A DNA stretch of 32,080 nucleotides from NCBI GenBank assembly GCA_045580875.1, contig JAZNOP010000013.1:1-32080 (forward strand). The letters run 5' to 3'. The position numbers and the translations under genes are program-made. The DNA comes from SIG598 sp045580875 (lineage in GTDB: Bacteria; Bacillota; Clostridia; Oscillospirales; Acutalibacteraceae). A model generated the notes under the pieces. It was given only the letters and a program-made list of their open reading frames with translations. It searched no databases and was not told the origin of the DNA. Shown here one piece after another: positions 28,812 through 32,080 of the stretch (position 1 is the stretch's first letter; every line of letters begins with the position of its first letter).

Positions 28812-31800
28812 ATGAAAGGGTATCATGAAGGCAAAAAGCTGAGCAAAGTCTTGATGGGCGCAGTTTCGATGATCTTGTGCGTTATGATCGTCGCTCTGTC
28901 CACCATGACTGCGTTCGCAGGTTCAGCTGTTGATGCGACCGATGGCAACATCCTCGTTTTCAACAGCATCGATGACATCATGACTGATGAAATCTGCCTG
29001 ATCGTTTTCGACGATCTCGAGCAGACCGGCGCTGACTCTGAAGGACGCGCACTCATCGGTGGTGATCTCATCGTCGACATGGGATGGTCGGCATCCGTCA
29101 AGAGCAGATTCCAGAACGACTTCGCTCTTGTCGTCGGCGGCGACATCGATGCAACCGGCTACCTCTCCGTAGGCGGCTGTCTCGCAATCACTGCTGATGC
29201 TGCATTCACACACAGCGGCTGGGACACACAGGGTAACTGCCAGCACTGCAACACCGACTGCGTACAGTGCACAAAGTGCTGGGCAAAGGTAAGCAGAAAC
29301 ATGGCAGATACCGACTGCTCACTGCACCATCAGGGTCACCAGCATCCGCACATCGACACCACTGGCTGGATCGATGCATACATGAACTCTGCGAAGACAG
29401 CATTCATCGCAGCGTCCGCACAGTATGCAGCAAGACCTGACAGCGGTAACATTTCCATCAATGGTTCCACTGCAACTCTTTCTCCTGCAGCAGATCATTC
29501 GGATGGCAATCCGCACGTTTTCCACATCGATGGCAACGCTATCACCGCAGTTAACTTCTCCGGTGATTTCGGCGGCGACTCCATCCTGATCAACGTCAGC
29601 GGAAAGAATCCGACCTGTTATCCTGCACAGGACAGTGAGACCTATCTGCAGAAGCACGCTGTATGGAACTACTACGAGGCAACTGAACTCAGCATCTCCA
29701 GTAATTCCGTTCAGGGTTCGCTCCTCGCTCCTTATGCAACCTTCACCGGTTCCAACGGTCACGTCAACGGTACCACCATCGTCAATAAGATGATCGGTGC
29801 CGGCGGCTTCGAGTACCACACCGGTAACTTCTTCAAGGATCCGCTTAAGGCAGCACTTTCCGTTACCAAGAAGATCTCCGACGGCTCCACTCCTGACGAT
29901 GAGTTCGGCTTCGCACTCTATCATCAGAACGGCAGTGAGTGGGAACTTGTTGACGAGTTCAACCTGAAGGCAGGCGAGTCCAGAAACTTCGCAGATCTGC
30001 CCGAAGGCAACACCTACAAGGTTGTCGAGGTTGACTCCGGAGCTTACGAGCTTCTGACTGTCACCGGCGGCGAGGTCAACAGCGTTTCCGATAAGTCGGC
30101 TATATTCACCGTATCCTCTCTGGTTTATGCAATGGTATTCACCAACGAGGCTACCACCGGTTCTCTGACCGTCAACAAGGACCTCGTCGATTCCATCGAC
30201 CCGAACGCACAGTTCTCCTTCAAGGTTCAGAAGAACAACAACGGTTCATGGGATGATGTTACCGGCGCCACCTTCACCCTTGGTGACAACGGTTCCTACA
30301 CTGTTGACGGACTTGAGTACGGTCAGTACCGTGTAGTTGAGTCTGTTGACGGCACCATCTACACCACTACCGTTAACGGTACTGAGACCAAGAATGCTGA
30401 GATTGAGATCAACGCATCCAATCCCAACCCGCAGGTCTCCTTCAAGAATGAAAGAAAGACCGCAGTCCTCACCGTCGCAAAGACCATCAAGAGCGGCGAC
30501 AAGGACAACGGCGAGAGCTTCACATTCCAGCTTTACAAGCAGGAAAACGGCGCTTGGGTCGCAGAGGGCGAGCAGTTCTCTCTTAACGCAAACGGCACCA
30601 AGCAGTTCACTCTCCCGGTAGGCGTAAACTATAAGGTAGAAGAGATCTCCTCCGGCAACAGCTACCAGCTCGAGAGCTCTTCCAATACCGAGATTCTTCT
30701 CACTGCAGATGCAACCGCTTCCTTCGTCAATGCCATCACAAGAACCGGCATTACTGTTTTCAAGCAGGTTGAGGGCAACGGCGCAGATGCTGATGATGAA
30801 TTCCGATTCTCCATCACCGGTCCGGAACTCGACGAGGAGTTCACTCTGAAGGCAGGCGAGAGCCAGACCTTCACAGGTCTCCAGCCGGGCGACAATTATG
30901 TCATTACCGAGATCGGCATGGACAGCAAGTATGAGTTTGTAAGCGTAGACGGCGGCAATGCAGACGGTCAGTCCACAACCTTGGCTGTTGCTGAAGGCGC
31001 TAAGGCTACATTCACAAACAAAGTTAAGACCGGCTCCATTACCATCACCAAGAATCTTATCGACAATGTTGCTCCCGATGCAAAGTTCACCTTCATCGTT
31101 TACGATGCAAACCGCAACATCGTTGAGACCATCACCCTCGGTGCTGGCGAGAGCTACACCCTCGAGGGTCTGCCCTATGGCTCTTCCTATTATGTAAGTG
31201 AGCAGTCTGACGGCAAATCCTATACCACTATGCACAGTGTTGACGGCGCAACAGCAGCCGGCGGTCTCACCGCAGGTCCTGTCACCATCAACGGTGCACA
31301 TAATGTAGATTATACCAATACAAGAGCAACCACCGTTATCAAGGTTACCAAGGCTCTCGCAGCCGGCGCTCTTGATCTTAACGAGACCTTTACCTTCCAG
31401 CTTTACAAGAAGGTAAGCGGCAGCTGGATTCCGCAGGGCGGCGCTGTTACCATCGCTGCAGGCGAGACCCAGACCTTCACTGCTGATGTCGGCGCAGAGT
31501 ACGCTGTAGTCGAGACTTCCTCCGGCAACAGCTACGTTCTCGACACCGTCGCAGGCGGCACCGAGACTGTTTCCATCGGCGGCGCTGAAGGTACTGCTTT
31601 CGTAGTCGAAGGCGAGACCGAGCTTACATTTACCAATAAGCTCAGAACCGGCAGCATCTTCGTTTACAAGAAGCTCAATGATGCTATCTTCACTGACAGC
31701 TCCTTCACCTTCACCCTCCAGCGCAACAACGGCACTGGCTGGGAGAACGTTGAAATGATCGCTATCAAGAACGAGCAGGGTTATGAATTCAAGAACCTTG

Positions 31801-32080
31801 AGTTCGGCTATGAGTACCGTATCGTTGAGACTGTTGATGCAGACGCTTATACTACTTCTTATAAGGTAGAAGAGGCTGAGCTCGACAATAACGCACTGAC
31901 CACCGGCAAGACTGTCGTTTCCGGTATCTCCGGCACCACCGAGGGCTTCGTTCTCGATCGTGATGCAATGGCAGTCACCTTCACCAACACCCGCAACACC
32001 GCAAGTCTGACCATCAACAAGGCTCTGGCTTCCGGCTCCAGCAATCTGGGTGAGACCTTCACCTTCTCCATTGAGAGAAT
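28812..32080 (+). CDS. Large secreted adhesin: choice-of-anchor-A domain plus Cna-B repeats, truncated by the window
   Basis: At least 1089 residues are visible with no stop before the edge. A Sec signal peptide (about 1-36, ending TMTAFA) is followed by a choice-of-anchor-A domain (about 40-345; ALIGGDLIVD, FALVVGGDIDATGYLSVGG). This domain carries a Cys/His-rich insert (143-180) with CxxCxxxCxxCxxC and a His cluster. Eight Cna-B/SpaA-like domains follow. Each complete one has an isopeptide Lys (for example 456, 557, 747), a catalytic Glu (406, 510, 700, 797) and a final Asn (445, 546, 640, 736, 836, 942, 1059). It would be anchored outside the cell by a C-terminus beyond the window, possibly a sortase signal. 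The ATG follows AAGGGGG by 8 nt. Codons are those of a highly expressed gene. Confidence 0.93.
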   Translation, partial: MKGYHEGKKLSKVLMGAVSMILCVMIVALSTMTAFAGSAVDATDGNILVFNSIDDIMTDEICLIVFDDLEQTGADSEGRALIGGDLIVDMGWSASVKSRFQNDFALVVGGDIDATGYLSVGGCLAITADAAFTHSGWDTQGNCQHCNTDCVQCTKCWAKVSRNMADTDCSLHHQGHQHPHIDTTGWIDAYMNSAKTAFIAASAQYAARPDSGNISINGSTATLSPAADHSDGNPHVFHIDGNAITAVNFSGDFGGDSILINVSGKNPTCYPAQDSETYLQKHAVWNYYEATELSISSNSVQGSLLAPYATFTGSNGHVNGTTIVNKMIGAGGFEYHTGNFFKDPLKAALSVTKKISDGSTPDDEFGFALYHQNGSEWELVDEFNLKAGESRNFADLPEGNTYKVVEVDSGAYELLTVTGGEVNSVSDKSAIFTVSSLVYAMVFTNEATTGSLTVNKDLVDSIDPNAQFSFKVQKNNNGSWDDVTGATFTLGDNGSYTVDGLEYGQYRVVESVDGTIYTTTVNGTETKNAEIEINASNPNPQVSFKNERKTAVLTVAKTIKSGDKDNGESFTFQLYKQENGAWVAEGEQFSLNANGTKQFTLPVGVNYKVEEISSGNSYQLESSSNTEILLTADATASFVNAITRTGITVFKQVEGNGADADDEFRFSITGPELDEEFTLKAGESQTFTGLQPGDNYVITEIGMDSKYEFVSVDGGNADGQSTTLAVAEGAKATFTNKVKTGSITITKNLIDNVAPDAKFTFIVYDANRNIVETITLGAGESYTLEGLPYGSSYYVSEQSDGKSYTTMHSVDGATAAGGLTAGPVTINGAHNVDYTNTRATTVIKVTKALAAGALDLNETFTFQLYKKVSGSWIPQGGAVTIAAGETQTFTADVGAEYAVVETSSGNSYVLDTVAGGTETVSIGGAEGTAFVVEGETELTFTNKLRTGSIFVYKKLNDAIFTDSSFTFTLQRNNGTGWENVEMIAIKNEQGYEFKNLEFGYEYRIVETVDADAYTTSYKVEEAELDNNALTTGKTVVSGISGTTEGFVLDRDAMAVTFTNTRNTASLTINKALASGSSNLGETFTFSIER
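29850..32080 (+). repeat. Tandem Cna-B-like domains in the adhesin
   Basis: Domains begin near 29850, 30156, 30456, 30741, 31026, 31329, 31647 and 31995, about 90-110 residues each. Two subtypes alternate. Type A ends its middle in YGxxYxVxExxDGxxYTT (domains 2, 5, 7). Type B ends in YxVxExSSGNSY-like text (domains 1, 3, 6) or a variant (4). The eighth is cut by the window. Confidence 0.85.

Noticed and set aside
30246..31301. 351-codon minus-strand frame inside the adhesin
   Set aside because: It is antisense to the Cna-B repeats; the repeat periodicity and codon bias create it.

Overview
The window reads as chromosome of a Gram-positive, low-to-mid GC member of the Bacillota, most likely a gut Clostridia of the Ruminococcaceae/Oscillospiraceae type. 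This is inferred from strong GGAGG ribosome-binding sites, frequent TTG/GTG starts, the NfeD-FloA pair, a DUF1292 protein, lipobox lipoproteins, and a surface adhesin with a choice-of-anchor-A domain and Cna-B repeats. No rRNA, tRNA, CRISPR array, phage module or transposase was found. Highly expressed genes (tkt, tyrS, fba, floA, the adhesin) share a strong preference for C-ending codons (TTC, AAC, ATC). That bias also produces long meaningless antisense frames.

Layout. 1-341 is intergenic with hairpin repeats. 395-2386 is transketolase (-), with a long palindrome over its promoter. 2633-3385 is an unrecognised protein (-) with a PD-(D/E)XK-like core and a winged-helix-like tail. 3408-4885 is tyrS with a 19-codon leader reading frame. 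5027-5752 is a DUF2975 membrane protein with its XRE regulator. 5831-6838 is a tail-anchored TPR/Sel1 protein (-). 7082-8934 is the nfeD-floA-small protein operon, with a dyad in front of its promoter. 9231-10073 is an M23 peptidase (-). 10257-10913 is a DinB-like protein. 11011-13170 holds a GNAT enzyme, HflX and a zinc-ribbon protein (-). 13259-14194 is class II aldolase (-). 14496-19147 holds a 1126-residue GH2 glycosidase and galE, both on the minus strand but each with its own promoter.

The second half is more varied. 19477-20231 has a 44-residue lipoprotein followed by a small amidase whose start codon lies in a 19-bp hairpin. 20287-21497 has two membrane proteins. 21697-21907 is a structured noncoding RNA with a possible pseudoknot. 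21982-22942 has a DUF1292 protein (-) and a membrane protein with an 11-residue-repeat amphipathic tail. 23154-25029 has an S1-domain protein and a TIM-barrel isomerase (-). 25223-26554 is a PlsC-type acyltransferase with a zinc ribbon. 26718-28453 has a small membrane protein (-), trmL and a lipoprotein. The window ends inside a very large secreted adhesin (28812 to beyond 32080) with a long structured leader, a Cys/His-rich insert and at least eight Cna-B-like domains.

Functional themes are central carbon and galactose metabolism (tkt, fba, GH2, galE), translation and RNA (tyrS, hflX, trmL, S1 protein, ncRNA), and the cell envelope (FloA/NfeD, M23, amidase, lipoproteins, adhesin). The most unusual material is regulatory. 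Several promoters carry long dyads over or beside the core elements, and at least two start sites are embedded in or separated by RNA hairpins. The strongest candidates for new biology are the adhesin with its leader, the hairpin-gated amidase, the structured RNA, and the nuclease-like/winged-helix protein.
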